This document shows positions 28,532-38,956 of a stretch of 49,176 nt of DNA, piece by piece. The stretch lies in assembly GCA_026415495.1 (NCBI GenBank), contig JAOAGZ010000010.1, positions 1-49,176 on the forward strand, in the 5' to 3' direction. The position numbers were made by a program, and so were the translations under genes. Below the pieces are notes generated by a model, which saw only the letters and a program-made list of their open reading frames with translations, had not been told where the DNA came from and made no database searches. This stretch comes from Eximiradius proteiniborus. Lineage in GTDB: Bacteria > Bacteroidota > Ignavibacteria > Kapaibacteriales > UBA2268. Each line of letters begins with the position of its first letter. The stretch's first letter is position 1.

Positions 28532-29185
28532 ATGCGGAAGAAACTATTTTTTACAAACGGCAATGCTTTGCAGGCGGGTGTTGCATATTGCGTAGGGCAA
28601 AACTATGCGGCTCACGCTCGTGAAATGGGGTCGGCTGTGCCCACTTCTCCGATAATTTTCATCAAGCCACCTTCTTCGATAATTTATGATGGCGAAAATA
28701 TTATTCTGCCAAAAATTTCTAAAAATGTTCATTACGAGTGCGAGCTTGTTGCCGTTATTGGCAAAGATTGCCACAATATTACAAAAGAACAGGCAACTGA
28801 TTTTATTGCCGGCTATGGCGTGGGAATAGACGTAACTATGCGCGACCTTCAAGCTGAGGCAAAAAGCAAGGGGCATCCTTGGGCTATTGCAAAAGGGTTT
28901 GCAACGAGTGCACCTATCTCGAAAATTATTCCTGCCAGCGAAATTTCATCGAACTATTTCGATATTGAACTCTACCAGAACGGCTCTCTTCGCCAAAAAA
29001 CTAACACTTCGCAAATGGAACGTAGCATTGAAGAACTTGTTGCTTTTCTTTCGACTGTATATTATCTCGAAGAAGGTGATATTATCTTTACCGGCACTCC
29101 CGAAGGAGTCGGACCAATTGCCCGCGGCGACAAACTTAAAGCAGTTTTGCGTGGATATGTGGAATTAAACGTTGGCGTCGAATAA
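28532..29185 (+). CDS. Fumarylacetoacetate hydrolase family protein
   Basis: 217 aa; 'YCVGQNYAAHAREM', 'IIFIKPPSSI', 'YECELVAVIGK', 'GDIIFTGTPEGVGPI'. Confidence 0.93.
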   Translation: MRKKLFFTNGNALQAGVAYCVGQNYAAHAREMGSAVPTSPIIFIKPPSSIIYDGENIILPKISKNVHYECELVAVIGKDCHNITKEQATDFIAGYGVGIDVTMRDLQAEAKSKGHPWAIAKGFATSAPISKIIPASEISSNYFDIELYQNGSLRQKTNTSQMERSIEELVAFLSTVYYLEEGDIIFTGTPEGVGPIARGDKLKAVLRGYVELNVGVE

Positions 29186-29188
29186 AAA

Positions 29189-30082
29189 ATGAATGATTAT
29201 CGCAAGTATTTGGACCCGAAAACTGTTGCAAAAGTTGGCAATTTGGAACTTGTTGCCCGATTGGTTGTCGAAGGCTTCATCACAGGGCTTCACCGTTCGC
29301 CTTATCACGGGTTCAGCGTCGAATTTGCAGAACACCGTGCTTACCGTCCGGGAGATGAAATAAAATATCTTGATTGGAAAGTTTTTGCCCGAACCGGGAA
29401 ATATTACGTTAAAGAATTTCAGGAAGAAACAAATTTACGTTGCACAATTGCTATTGATGCAAGTCGTTCGATGGCTTATGCTTCGAACGGAAACATTTCG
29501 AAATACGAATATTCTGCCTATCTTGCGGCGGCGTTGTCTTTGCTTATGATACAGCAAAGAGATGCTATCGGGCTTACTCTTTTCGACAACGGCATCCGCA
29601 CTTTTCTTCCGCCTAATTCCAAGCCTTCGTATATGCGTCAAATTCTAAAAACATTAGAACAAAACTCACCGGCGAATGATACCGGGACTGCTTCTGCTTT
29701 GAACCTGCTCGCCGAAAAAATCCGTCGACGTGGGCTTGTTATTGTTTTCAGTGATTTCTTTGATAATCCTGACGATATTTTAACTGCTCTCAAACACTTC
29801 CGCCATAAAAAACACGAAGTGATTGTCTTTCACGTTCTCGACCCCCGGGAAATTGATTTTAAGGTCGGTGCTCCTGCTAATTTTGTCGATATGGAATCGG
29901 GCGAAACTATGCTAACCAATCCCTACCAAATTCAACTTGCTTACAAAAATGCTGTCAATGATTATATTAATTTTCTGAAAAAAGAATGCCTGAATCACCA
30001 GATTGACTACAACCTTCTCGATACCTCTGCAAGCTACGACCACGCCCTCTCGAGCTACCTTGTGAAACGCAAAAAAATGTAA
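29189..30082 (+). CDS. DUF58 domain-containing protein (vWA-like)
   Basis: 297 aa; 'GLHRSPYHGFSVEFAEHRAYRPGDEIKYLDWKVFARTGKYYVKEFQEETNL'. Confidence 0.93.
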   Translation: MNDYRKYLDPKTVAKVGNLELVARLVVEGFITGLHRSPYHGFSVEFAEHRAYRPGDEIKYLDWKVFARTGKYYVKEFQEETNLRCTIAIDASRSMAYASNGNISKYEYSAYLAAALSLLMIQQRDAIGLTLFDNGIRTFLPPNSKPSYMRQILKTLEQNSPANDTGTASALNLLAEKIRRRGLVIVFSDFFDNPDDILTALKHFRHKKHEVIVFHVLDPREIDFKVGAPANFVDMESGETMLTNPYQIQLAYKNAVNDYINFLKKECLNHQIDYNLLDTSASYDHALSSYLVKRKKM

Positions 30083-30131
30083 TTTGTCGAATTAATTTTC
30101 AAAGCAATACAATTGAATATTTGAGATGAAA

Positions 30132-30169
30132 AAAAGGAAGTTATTGCATTTTGCCAATAACTTCCTTTT
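30132..30169. terminator. Bidirectional hairpin terminator between DUF58 gene and fumC
   Basis: AAAAGGAAGTTATTG-cattttgc-CAATAACTTCCTTTT, 15-bp perfect stem. Confidence 0.9.
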
Positions 30170-30197
30170 GCAAGCGGAAAAAACAGAAATTTATGGC

Positions 30198-31589
30198 TTA
30201 TAAATTAGGTCCGAGCATTTTTTCCGGGCGAACGTATTTGTCGAATTCTTCTTCAGTAAGAATTCCAAGCTCGACAGCTGCCTGTTTCAAAGTTAGCTTG
30301 TTCTTATGCGCGTGTTTTGCAATTTTTGCGGCATTGTCATAACCGATATATGGATTAAGAGCAGTAACAAGCATTAATGTATTTTGAACGTAATAGTCGA
30401 TTTTTTCTTTGATTGGTTCTATTCCGGCGGCGCAATGTTCTTCGAACATCAGGCAAGTATCCGAAAGCAGACGGACGCTTTGCAGGAAATTATAGATAAT
30501 CACCGGCTTAAACACATTCAATTCAAAATTGCCCGAAGCACCACCGAAATTAATTGCCGTATCATTGCCAAATACCTGAACGCATACCATAGTCATTGCT
30601 TCTGACTGAGTTGGATTTACTTTTCCGGGCATAATCGATGAGCCGGGCTCATTTTCTGGTATGCTGATTTCACCTAAGCCACAACGCGGACCGGATGCAA
30701 GCCAGCGAATGTCGTTAGCTATTTTCATAAGTGAGGCTGCAAGTGTTTTTAGTGCACCGTGTGCAAAAACAAGTGCGTCGTGTGCTGCAAGTGCCTCGAA
30801 CTTGTTTGGTGCCGAAACAAATGGCAATCCTGTTAGTTCTGCAATCTTTTTGGCAGTTCGTTCAGCAAATTCCGGATGAGCATTTAATCCTGTTCCAACC
30901 GCAGTCCCACCAATTGCAAGTTCGTATAAATCCGGCAATACTTTGTTTATTCTCTGCAATGCCTTGTCTAATTGATGAACATAAGCAGAGAATTCCTGCC
31001 CAAGCGTTAGCGGAACAGCATCCTGCAAGTGAGTTCGTCCCACTTTTATAATGTCTTTGAACTCTTCTGATTTCTTAGCTAATGTATCACGCAATTTCGT
31101 AACGGCTGGAATTAATTTCCGTACGATTTCCTCTGCTGCTGCAATGTGCATTGCAGTTGGAAATGTATCGTTTGAGCTTTGCGACTTGTTTACATCATCG
31201 TTTGGATGAACAGGTTTTTTGCTTCCAAGTTCGCCACCGGCAATTTCAATTGCACGGTTGGAGATTACTTCGTTTGTGTTCATATTAGTTTGAGTGCCAG
31301 AACCTGTTTGCCAGATAGAAAGCGGAAAATGAGCGTCTAATTTGCCCTCGATTACTTCGTCGGCTGCTTTCACAATTAGTTCTGCCTTTTCTTTTGGCAG
31401 AATTCCCAAGTCAGAATTAACCAATGCTGCTGCTTTTTTCAATATGCCCATTGCGCGAATAATTGGGCGGGGCATCTTTTCAGTCCCGATTGCAAAATGA
31501 ATTAATGAACGGGCTGATTGGGCTCCATAGTAAAATTCATTAGGGACTTCAATTTCGCCCATTGTGTCTTTTTCAATACGTGTTGCCAT
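30198..31589 (-). CDS. fumC: Class II fumarate hydratase
   Basis: 463 aa; '[23 protein letters not shown]', '[17 protein letters not shown]'. Confidence 0.96.
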   Translation of the reverse strand: MATRIEKDTMGEIEVPNEFYYGAQSARSLIHFAIGTEKMPRPIIRAMGILKKAAALVNSDLGILPKEKAELIVKAADEVIEGKLDAHFPLSIWQTGSGTQTNMNTNEVISNRAIEIAGGELGSKKPVHPNDDVNKSQSSNDTFPTAMHIAAAEEIVRKLIPAVTKLRDTLAKKSEEFKDIIKVGRTHLQDAVPLTLGQEFSAYVHQLDKALQRINKVLPDLYELAIGGTAVGTGLNAHPEFAERTAKKIAELTGLPFVSAPNKFEALAAHDALVFAHGALKTLAASLMKIANDIRWLASGPRCGLGEISIPENEPGSSIMPGKVNPTQSEAMTMVCVQVFGNDTAINFGGASGNFELNVFKPVIIYNFLQSVRLLSDTCLMFEEHCAAGIEPIKEKIDYYVQNTLMLVTALNPYIGYDNAAKIAKHAHKNKLTLKQAAVELGILTEEEFDKYVRPEKMLGPNL

Positions 31590-31728
31590 TTTTCTCCCAA
31601 AAGTTTTTTAAAAGTAAAAAAACGTATTTTTTCGAACTATATTATTATATAATCGAGAAGTTCAAGTTTAATTAAACTTTTGATTTATCCTATTTTTTCT
31701 TAAATTTAAAAGTTTATATGGAGTTGCT

Positions 31729-32652
31729 ATGCGTAAATTATTGTTTTTGGGATTTTTATTAATTCTGTTTTCCACTGAATTGTTTTCGCAACCTTTGAAG
31801 GTGCAGCGACCAAAACAAAAGGAATTGCCCAAATTTGAATTATCTTTCGATTACCAGATGAGCAATGCTTCCACTTATTTTAGTAGCAAAGGTAATATTG
31901 TCTCCCGGGCAGTCGATACAGTGCCAATTATCAAGGACGATTCGATTATTGGATACAAAAAATACACATTCCAGCTTGCAAGGTATTACTTTATTCCAAA
32001 TTTCAAATGGAGAGCAACAAAGAACTTTACCATAAATGCAAATTTATCTTTTGTTTATTCAAATCACAACGAAAAATATACTTACGACTCCAACTACAGG
32101 CAAGCCACAAAAGCCGATTTCCATATGTTTCAGGTAGAAAATCTGAAACTAACGGGCGAGTATTCGATTTTAGATGGCAATACAGGATTGTCTTTGATTG
32201 GGGGTGTCTATGTGCCGTTTGGATACTATCGCGGACAGGACGACCCACATTATGATTTCCTTTGCGACGGGGCTTTCGAACTTCTTGCCGGAGCTAATTT
32301 TAAGCAGACTATTGATAATGTCAATATCGAACTTGGCAGTATTTACAACTGGCGCGACGAAGATTTGAAACCAAGATTTATTTTTAATTCGAAGCTTGGT
32401 ATTGTATCAGTTCCGGGAACACAGCTTTTGTTCTTTGGGCGTTATTTCCTTCCGCTTGGAGATAATGCAAAACTGCCAAAATTCGATTTACGTCGTCGTC
32501 CGCTGAACGAAGAAACTTTACAGGTTGGCGCCGGATTTAATATTTTGTTCGATAATGATGTTTTCATCAATACCGGCTACAATCTGAATATAGCCGGCAA
32601 AAACGCTCTTGGAAATGGTGTTTTCAACGTAATGATTGGATACCGCTTTTAG
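31729..32652 (+). CDS. Secreted/outer-membrane beta-barrel-like protein
   Basis: 307 aa; N-terminal signal peptide 'MRKLLFLGFLLILFSTELFSQ', alternating-strand C-terminal pattern ending 'VFNVMIGYRF'. Confidence 0.7.
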   Translation: MRKLLFLGFLLILFSTELFSQPLKVQRPKQKELPKFELSFDYQMSNASTYFSSKGNIVSRAVDTVPIIKDDSIIGYKKYTFQLARYYFIPNFKWRATKNFTINANLSFVYSNHNEKYTYDSNYRQATKADFHMFQVENLKLTGEYSILDGNTGLSLIGGVYVPFGYYRGQDDPHYDFLCDGAFELLAGANFKQTIDNVNIELGSIYNWRDEDLKPRFIFNSKLGIVSVPGTQLLFFGRYFLPLGDNAKLPKFDLRRRPLNEETLQVGAGFNILFDNDVFINTGYNLNIAGKNALGNGVFNVMIGYRF

Positions 32653-32654
32653 TT

Positions 32655-33119
32655 ATGAAGTCCGATGAATACTATATCAAAGAAGCAATTAAACAGGCAA
32701 GAAAATGCTCATCATCGGAAGATGTTCCCGTTGGTGCAGTAATTGTCAGGGAAGGGAAAATCATTGCCCGTGGATACAATCAAGTGGAAAAAAAGAATAA
32801 TGCTACTTCCCACGCAGAAATTATTGCAATAGAACGTGCTATAAAAAAAGTGGGCTACAAGCATCTGCTCGATTGTGATATTTACGTTACGCTCGAACCT
32901 TGTCCGATGTGTAGCGGTGCGATTGTCCTTGCTCGTTTGCGTCGGCTTGTTTTCGGTGCGTTCGACCCAAAAACTGGTGCAGCTACAAGTCTCTATAATA
33001 TTACTTCGGACGAAAGACTTAACCACAGGCTTGAAGTGCTTGGCGGCGTATGCGAAAAAGAATGTTCGCTAATGCTTAAAGACTTTTTTAAAAAATTGCG
33101 GGAACGAAAAAATGGATAA
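32655..33119 (+). CDS. tadA: tRNA-specific adenosine deaminase
   Basis: 154 aa; 'DVPVGAVIV', 'SHAEIIAIERA', 'TLEPCPMCSGAIVLARLRRLVFGAFDPKTGA'. Confidence 0.95.
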   Translation: MKSDEYYIKEAIKQARKCSSSEDVPVGAVIVREGKIIARGYNQVEKKNNATSHAEIIAIERAIKKVGYKHLLDCDIYVTLEPCPMCSGAIVLARLRRLVFGAFDPKTGAATSLYNITSDERLNHRLEVLGGVCEKECSLMLKDFFKKLRERKNG

Positions 33120-33804
33120 TTCGCTTGCACCGGCTTTATATATTGTTCCTACTCCAATCGGAAACCTCGAAGATATTACTTTTCGGGCTGTGCGAATACT
33201 CAAACAATGCGACATTATTGCCTGCGAAGATACCCGAACAGCCTCGAAATTATTGAAATTGCTTAATATTGAGCCTAAATTGCTCGTTAGCTACTTCGAA
33301 CATAATGAACGTGCTCGCGCAAGCGAATTAATCGACAAAATCAAAAGTGGAAAAAGCGTGGCTCTTATCAGCGAAGCTGGCACTCCGGTTATTTCCGACC
33401 CAGGCTGGGCTGTTGTGCAGGAAGCTATTGCAAACAATATTGAAATCGTATCGCTTCCGGGTGCCTCTGCATTTCTAACAGCTGTTGTTGCAAGTGGAAT
33501 TGCCGCGGATAAATTTGCTTTTTTTGGTTTTCCGCCCCATAAAAAGGGAAGAAAAACGTTTCTTCAAAAAATTGCTGAATTGGATATTACGGCTGTAATG
33601 TATGAATCGCCGTACAGAATTCACAAATTGCTCGGTGAATTATGCGAAATAGCAGCGCCAGAAAGGAAAATTTGCCTTGCTCGTGAACTTACAAAAATTT
33701 ACGAAGAGTATATTCGCGGCTCTATTGCGGAAGTCAAAGAAATAATTCAAAATAAAAGTAACCTTAAAGGTGAATTTGTTGTCATTTTAGAAGGGAAAAA
33801 ATAG
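33112..33804 (+). CDS. rsmI: 16S rRNA (cytidine1402-2'-O)-methyltransferase
   Basis: 230 aa; 'LYIVPTPIGNLEDITFRAVRIL', 'CEDTRTASKLL', 'SEAGTPVISDPG'. Confidence 0.96.
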   Translation: MDNSLAPALYIVPTPIGNLEDITFRAVRILKQCDIIACEDTRTASKLLKLLNIEPKLLVSYFEHNERARASELIDKIKSGKSVALISEAGTPVISDPGWAVVQEAIANNIEIVSLPGASAFLTAVVASGIAADKFAFFGFPPHKKGRKTFLQKIAELDITAVMYESPYRIHKLLGELCEIAAPERKICLARELTKIYEEYIRGSIAEVKEIIQNKSNLKGEFVVILEGKK

Positions 33805-33812
33805 GTTTCTAT

Positions 33813-34424
33813 ATGCTTATTACATTCGAAGGAATAGATGGTTGCGGAAAAACAACCCAGATAAAGTTGCTCAAAGAATATATTGAAAGCAAGGGATTGT
33901 CTGTTGTTACTGTGCGCGAACCCGGTGGAAGCGATTTTTCTGAACAACTGCGTAAAATTCTGCTTTCTTCAAAAAATAAAGTCGGGGCTCGCTCCGAACT
34001 GATGCTTTTCGAAGCAGCCCGTGCCAATCTTGTTGATAATATCATTAAGCCAGAACTGCGTCGGGGGAAAATTGTAATTTGCGATAGATTTTTTGATTCC
34101 ACTACTGCTTATCAGGCGTTCGGTCGAGGTTTGCCACTTGATTTTGTGCAAAAGCTCAATCTGTTCGCAACCGATGGGCTCACTCCGAACCTTACTGTTT
34201 ATTTGTCCATTTCTCTCGAAGAATCGAAACGCAGAACATCGCGTCAGGAATTCGACAGAATTGAAAAAGCAGGCGATGAATTCTTTCTGAAAGTTATCGA
34301 AGGATACAACTATATTGCCCGTCAGGAGCCTGATCGTTTTGTTGTGATTGATGCGAGCGGCTCACGTCAGGAAACTGCCCTGAAAGTGCGCGAAGTATTC
34401 GAAAAACGTTATTCTGCTTTGTAG
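33813..34424 (+). CDS. tmk: Thymidylate kinase
   Basis: 203 aa; 'LITFEGIDGCGKTTQIKLL', 'VREPGGSDFSEQLR', 'ICDRFFDSTTAYQAFGRG'. Confidence 0.97.
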   Translation: MLITFEGIDGCGKTTQIKLLKEYIESKGLSVVTVREPGGSDFSEQLRKILLSSKNKVGARSELMLFEAARANLVDNIIKPELRRGKIVICDRFFDSTTAYQAFGRGLPLDFVQKLNLFATDGLTPNLTVYLSISLEESKRRTSRQEFDRIEKAGDEFFLKVIEGYNYIARQEPDRFVVIDASGSRQETALKVREVFEKRYSAL

Positions 34425-34446
34425 CTGCGAGAATATTTTTCAGCAG

Positions 34447-35319
34447 TTATTGTATTTCTTTCAATATTTCCAACATTTTGTTGTATGCTTCCTCGCTGAT
34501 TTTGTCTTGCTTGTGCAGAATTGACGCTAAAAATAGCGTCAGTTGTCTGTATTCATCGGCATACTGACTGTGATTTTTCAAATTTTCGAGATGTATTTTT
34601 ATTCGTTCGGCGTCTGCACGAGCTACCGGTCCTGTGATTGGCACCTGTTTGCCTTGTTCAATTGCCGAAAAAGCATTCTCGAAAGAGGTTCGAAGTATTG
34701 GCAGAAGCACCTCCGATGGCGAAAGCGAAAGATTTTCGCACTGCAAGCGCGCAAATTCGACAACTCCTTGCAAAAAGTTCGACACCGAAACACCGATAGC
34801 GTGATAAAGAGGCTTGTTCCGCAATATTTTTTCATCGAGCAGGTGTGCCACTCCTCCAATGTCAGAAATAATCCGGCGTGCAATTTCAAAATCGTCCGCT
34901 GTGCAGTCGCAACCCCAGAAAATCCCATCGAAAATATTCTCGCGATACTCTCCAAATGTCTGCATTGGATGAAGCGATAATGTCTTTATTCCAAATTCGG
35001 ATAATGGACGAAGCACTTCTCGCGACGTTGCACCGCTCAAATGAAACGCTATTTCGCATATCTTTCTTTCTGTGGAAATTCCGCAAATGTCATTTACTAT
35101 TTTTTCGAATACTCCGTCGCTTGTAGCAATTGCAACAACCGACACAGGTTCTTTTGTCTGTTCAATTGCTGAATATATTTGAACGTTGCCCGGAAAATCA
35201 ATTTCTTTTGCCTGTTTTCTTGTAACGACCCATTTGAGTTGTCCACTCTGAATTAGTTTCCGGCAAATTGCATAACCAACTTTTCCTAATCCTACAATTC
35301 CATAAGTGAACTTACTCAT
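34447..35319 (-). CDS. Rossmann-like/DUF2520 domain protein
   Basis: Start at MSKFTYGIVGLGKVGYAIC; Rossmann GxGxxG-like motif, 'HPMQTF' and DUF2520-like helical C-terminus. Confidence 0.82.
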   Translation of the reverse strand: MSKFTYGIVGLGKVGYAICRKLIQSGQLKWVVTRKQAKEIDFPGNVQIYSAIEQTKEPVSVVAIATSDGVFEKIVNDICGISTERKICEIAFHLSGATSREVLRPLSEFGIKTLSLHPMQTFGEYRENIFDGIFWGCDCTADDFEIARRIISDIGGVAHLLDEKILRNKPLYHAIGVSVSNFLQGVVEFARLQCENLSLSPSEVLLPILRTSFENAFSAIEQGKQVPITGPVARADAERIKIHLENLKNHSQYADEYRQLTLFLASILHKQDKISEEAYNKMLEILKEIQ

Positions 35320-35797
35320 TTTCAACTCCGAATAGTTTTTTATATTCTTCGATTTCACGTTTGCTCGGAGCATAAGGTTTTTCTTTGATAGTTTCGCGTG
35401 ATTTTCTGTTCTGCTGTGGTGAATGTTCTACGAATTTCAGAAAATTTTCCGCAGTCAGCACCGAACACATCTGAGCCTTTGCATATGCATACACTTCAAG
35501 ATCTGAGCTTACAACAACAAGGTTAGTTCTGACGGGTTCTTTATCAATTATTTGCTTGATTATTATGTCTGCACTCTGATTGCCTGAATTAACAAGTTGA
35601 ATTTTCCCTACAAGATTTATAGGTTCGTCAATCCGACCATCGCAAACTAATGTAAAACGATAAGAAGGATATTTGCTCTGATAATTCTTGATTAACTCAA
35701 TTAACACTGAAACAGAAGTTTGAGCATCTTTTTTGTGTGATTTGCTCAAATTGATTTTATTGATTACATTGAATGTATCTAAAATGTAATGTTTCAT
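35312..35797 (-). CDS. NYN (YacP-like PIN-fold) domain protein
   Basis: 161 aa; 'YILDTFNVINKI...', 'VCDGRIDEP', 'SADIIIKQIIDKEPVRTNLVVVSSDLEVYAYAKAQ'. Confidence 0.82.
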   Translation of the reverse strand: MKHYILDTFNVINKINLSKSHKKDAQTSVSVLIELIKNYQSKYPSYRFTLVCDGRIDEPINLVGKIQLVNSGNQSADIIIKQIIDKEPVRTNLVVVSSDLEVYAYAKAQMCSVLTAENFLKFVEHSPQQNRKSRETIKEKPYAPSKREIEEYKKLFGVENE

Positions 35798-35812
35798 ATT
35801 ATTGCTTGAAAA

Positions 35813-36601
35813 ATGAAAATAATGGGAATAATAAACGCAACTCCCGATAGTTTTTCCGATGGTGGAGATAACGAAAATCTGTCGGTTGTATTGGAAAAAG
35901 TTGGACGTTGGCTCGACCTTGGAGTTGATATTCTCGATATTGGTGGCGAAAGCACGCGTCCCGGCTCCGACCCGGTTCCGGCCGGAATTGAAATTCAGCG
36001 GACTATTCCTTTAATTCAGGCGATTAAAGAGTGTTATCCGCAAGCCTGTATTTCTATCGACACAACCAAGTTTGAAGTTGCCGAGCAGGCTATTGCAAAC
36101 GGTGCAGATATGATAAACGATATTAGTGGGCTTACCTTCGAACCTCGGCTTGCAGAACTTGCCGCCAGGCACAACAAGTCGCTTTGCATTATGCATCTGC
36201 CTGCTCCACCGAAAACTATGCAGCAAAACATACATTACGATAATTTGCTTGACGATGTCTATAAATTTCTCGAACGACAAATAGACTTTGCCCGAAGCAA
36301 AGGTGTTCAGGAAATTTATGCAGACGTTGGAATTGGCTTTGGCAAAACATTCGAGCAAAATTGGGAATTGCTGAGAAATATTGATTATTTTCGTCGTCTT
36401 GGTGTGCCGCTATTGTTGGGCATATCAAGAAAACGCTTTATAGGTGAATTTCTCCAAATAACTGAACCAAAGGAAAGAGATTTTGCAACCATCTTAATAC
36501 ACGCTTTGCTATGGCAACATCAAATAGAAATAATCCGCGTTCATAATGTAGAAATGGCAATGCAGATGAAGCGGATAGCTGAAAAATTAATTGAATTCTA
36601 A
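35813..36601 (+). CDS. folP: Dihydropteroate synthase
   Basis: 262 aa; 'MGIINATPDSFSDGG', 'DILDIGGESTRPGS', 'DVGIGFGKTFEQN'. Confidence 0.97.
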   Translation: MKIMGIINATPDSFSDGGDNENLSVVLEKVGRWLDLGVDILDIGGESTRPGSDPVPAGIEIQRTIPLIQAIKECYPQACISIDTTKFEVAEQAIANGADMINDISGLTFEPRLAELAARHNKSLCIMHLPAPPKTMQQNIHYDNLLDDVYKFLERQIDFARSKGVQEIYADVGIGFGKTFEQNWELLRNIDYFRRLGVPLLLGISRKRFIGEFLQITEPKERDFATILIHALLWQHQIEIIRVHNVEMAMQMKRIAEKLIEF

Positions 36602-36681
36602 AAGAAAAATATCTCTTCGCTTTTTTTGCTTTTTTTACGAAATTTGCAAGTTGTTTTTATTTACTTTATTGTTATTTAGTT

Positions 36682-37656
36682 ATGAAAAAAGAAATTAAGA
36701 AAATTTTAGTTACTGGGGCTTTAGGGCAAATCGGTAGCGAACTTGTGATGGAACTTCGCCGTCGCTACGGCAATAATAATGTTGTTGCTTCAGACATTCG
36801 TCCAAATCCTCCGAAACACATTGCCGAAAGCGGTCCATACGAAGTAGTCGATGTTACAAAAGCCGACAATATCCGTCAAGTTATTATCAAATATGATATT
36901 GACACTATTTTCCATATGGCTGCAATTCTCTCGGGTGTTGGCGAAAAAGACCCTCAGCTCTGCTGGAACGTTAATATGAACGGCACTATGAATGTGCTCG
37001 ACCTTGGTGTTAAATTCGAATTAGCTCGAATTATCGTTCCTAGCTCAATGGCAGTATGGGGAACTGGCATTCCGAAAGAAAATGTTCCGCAAGATAGCGT
37101 TCTTCGCCCAACTTCGATGTACGGCGTTACAAAAGTTGCTGGCGAACGTCTCTGCGACTACTACGTCTATCGCTATGGGCTCGATTGCCGCGGGCTTCGT
37201 TATCCCGGTATTATTTCTCACGAAACTTTGCCCGGTGGCGGAACTACCGACTATGCTGTGGAAATTTTCTACGAAGCTGTTAAAAATAAAAAATACACTT
37301 GCTTTTTGAAAGAAGACACTATGCTTCCGATGATGTATATGCCAGATTGCATCAAAGCTACTATAAATCTTGCCGAAGCTGATTTCAACAATTTAGTTCA
37401 TCACAGCGATTTCAATGTTGCCGCTTTTAGCTTTACTCCCGGACAACTGGCAGACGAAATTCGTAAATTTATCCCTGATTTCGAAATTACTTATAAACCA
37501 GATTTCCGTCAAGCTATAGCAGATTCCTGGCCCTACTCGATCGATGATAGCTGCGCTCGTCGCGAATGGGGTTGGCAACCAAGCTTCGATATTTATTCAA
37601 TGACTAAAGATATGATTGAAAAACTTACCGAAAAACACAAGAAAGGATTAATCTAA
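36682..37656 (+). CDS. NAD-dependent epimerase/dehydratase, SDR-type L-threonine 3-dehydrogenase-like
   Basis: 324 aa; 'ILVTGALGQIGSELVMELRRRYG', 'MAAILSGVGE', 'PTSMYGVTKVAGE', 'RYPGIIS...PGGGTTDYAVEIFYEA'. Confidence 0.88.
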   Translation: MKKEIKKILVTGALGQIGSELVMELRRRYGNNNVVASDIRPNPPKHIAESGPYEVVDVTKADNIRQVIIKYDIDTIFHMAAILSGVGEKDPQLCWNVNMNGTMNVLDLGVKFELARIIVPSSMAVWGTGIPKENVPQDSVLRPTSMYGVTKVAGERLCDYYVYRYGLDCRGLRYPGIISHETLPGGGTTDYAVEIFYEAVKNKKYTCFLKEDTMLPMMYMPDCIKATINLAEADFNNLVHHSDFNVAAFSFTPGQLADEIRKFIPDFEITYKPDFRQAIADSWPYSIDDSCARREWGWQPSFDIYSMTKDMIEKLTEKHKKGLI

Positions 37657-38625
37657 ATGAATAAATTGGATGTTCTTGCCATTGCCCGTGAAGTGTTTGA
37701 TAACGAAATTGCTGAATTGCAAAATGTGTGCCGTAATCTTGACGATGATTTTATTCGTGCCGTCGAATATATCTCAAAAGCTAACAAAATTGTTTGCTCA
37801 GGTGTTGGCAAAAGTGGTATCATAGCAAAGAAAATTGCTGCAACTTTTTCCAGTTTTGGCGTTTCGGCAATGTTTCTTCATCCGGTCGAAGCTTTGCACG
37901 GTGATATTGGTGCTGTGCAAAAAGGCGATGTAGCTATTCTTCTTTCCAAAAGTGGCAATACAGAAGAACTTATCCGCCTCATTCCATACCTGAAAATATC
38001 TTCGGCTTATATAATTTCCATTACAGGCAATTTAAATTCCTATCTGGCAAGACATTCAGACGCTGTGCTTAATGGACAGGTTTCACGCGAAGCCTGTCCG
38101 TTCAATTTAGCTCCAACTTCAAGCACAACAGCCGCTCTGCTGCTCGGCGATGCTTTGGCTGTTGCTACTATGAAGGTGAAAGGTGTTACTATTGAAGACT
38201 TTTCCCGCTTGCACCCTCTCGGGCAAATTGGTCGTTCCGTTACTTTGCGTGTAAAAGATGTAATGCATACAGGCGACTCTCTCCCAATAATTCAAATAAA
38301 CTCAACTTTCAAAGAAGCTTTGATTGAAATGTCCCGCAAACCTCTCGGTTGCGTTTGTATTTGCGATAGCCAGCAAAATCTGCTCGGAATTATTACAGAC
38401 GGCGATGTCCGTCGATTGCTCAATAGATTTGACAACCTGAAAGATATTGTTGTTAGCGAAGTAATGACACCCAACCCGATTGTTATTGATGAAAACTCAC
38501 TTCTGCTGAACGCTCTTGCTTTGATGGAAAACCGCCAAAGTCAAATCAATGTGCTTCCCGTTGTCGAAAACGGAAAGCTGCTCGGACTTATCCGCTTGCA
38601 CGATATTGTTCGGAGCGGGCAATAA
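37657..38625 (+). CDS. kdsD: KpsF/GutQ arabinose-5-phosphate isomerase (SIS + tandem CBS)
   Basis: 322 aa; 'VCSGVGKSGIIAKKIAATFSSFG', 'HPVEALHGDIGAV', 'LHPLGQIGRSVTLRVKDVM', C-terminal CBS pair ending 'LPVVENGKLLGLIRLHDIVRSGQ'. Confidence 0.96.
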   Translation: MNKLDVLAIAREVFDNEIAELQNVCRNLDDDFIRAVEYISKANKIVCSGVGKSGIIAKKIAATFSSFGVSAMFLHPVEALHGDIGAVQKGDVAILLSKSGNTEELIRLIPYLKISSAYIISITGNLNSYLARHSDAVLNGQVSREACPFNLAPTSSTTAALLLGDALAVATMKVKGVTIEDFSRLHPLGQIGRSVTLRVKDVMHTGDSLPIIQINSTFKEALIEMSRKPLGCVCICDSQQNLLGIITDGDVRRLLNRFDNLKDIVVSEVMTPNPIVIDENSLLLNALALMENRQSQINVLPVVENGKLLGLIRLHDIVRSGQ

Positions 38626-38627
38626 AA
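38534..38627 (+). repeat. Direct repeat copy 1: 3' end of intact kdsD
   Basis: GCCAAAGTCAAATCAATGTGCTTCCCGTTGTCGAAAACGGAAAGCTGCTCGGACTTATCC...GGGCAATAAAA; matches 41370-41465 apart from 3 substitutions and a 2-nt insertion. Confidence 0.95.
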
Positions 38628-38673
38628 TCTAAATAATAATTATTTTCAATATTTTTTTGTTTATTTTGTTGAT

Positions 38674-38695
38674 AATGTATATTTGTATATACATT
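38674..38695. promoter_or_regulatory. Putative mazE autoregulatory operator palindrome overlapping a TATATTTG -7-like element
   Basis: Perfect 9-bp arms AATGTATAT-TTGT-ATATACATT, 18 bp upstream of the mazE ATG; TATATTTG at 38678-38685 and TTTG at 38656-38659. Confidence 0.6.
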
Positions 38696-38713
38696 GTTTA
38701 TACATATAAGAAA

Positions 38714-38956
38714 ATGGAATTACATGTAATAAAATGGGGTGATAGTCTGGGAATTAGGATCCCTCAGTCTATTGCTAATCAAATAAATATTCAGGATGGC
38801 TCCAGAATTAACCTTGTTATCAAAAAAAATAAAATCGAACTTATTCCGGTAGATACAGATGTTATCGAATTGGATAATTTAATCAGTTTGATTTCAGAAG
38901 AAAATCTTCACGATGAAGCAGAGACAGGCTACAAACAAGGTAAAGAAAAATGGTAG
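38714..38956 (+). CDS. mazE: AbrB/MazE-family antitoxin
   Basis: 'MELHVIKWGDSLGIRIPQSIANQINIQDGSRINLVIKKNKIELIPV...YKQGKEKW*'; upstream ORF-track extension rejected. The stranded mazF ATG is at 38950-38952. Confidence 0.92.
   Translation: MELHVIKWGDSLGIRIPQSIANQINIQDGSRINLVIKKNKIELIPVDTDVIELDNLISLISEENLHDEAETGYKQGKEKW

Noticed and set aside
38657-38713. Extended mazE start (MFILLIMYICIYIVYTYKK...)
   Set aside because: This stretch contains the promoter and palindrome; canonical MazE begins MELHVIKWGDSLGIRIP.
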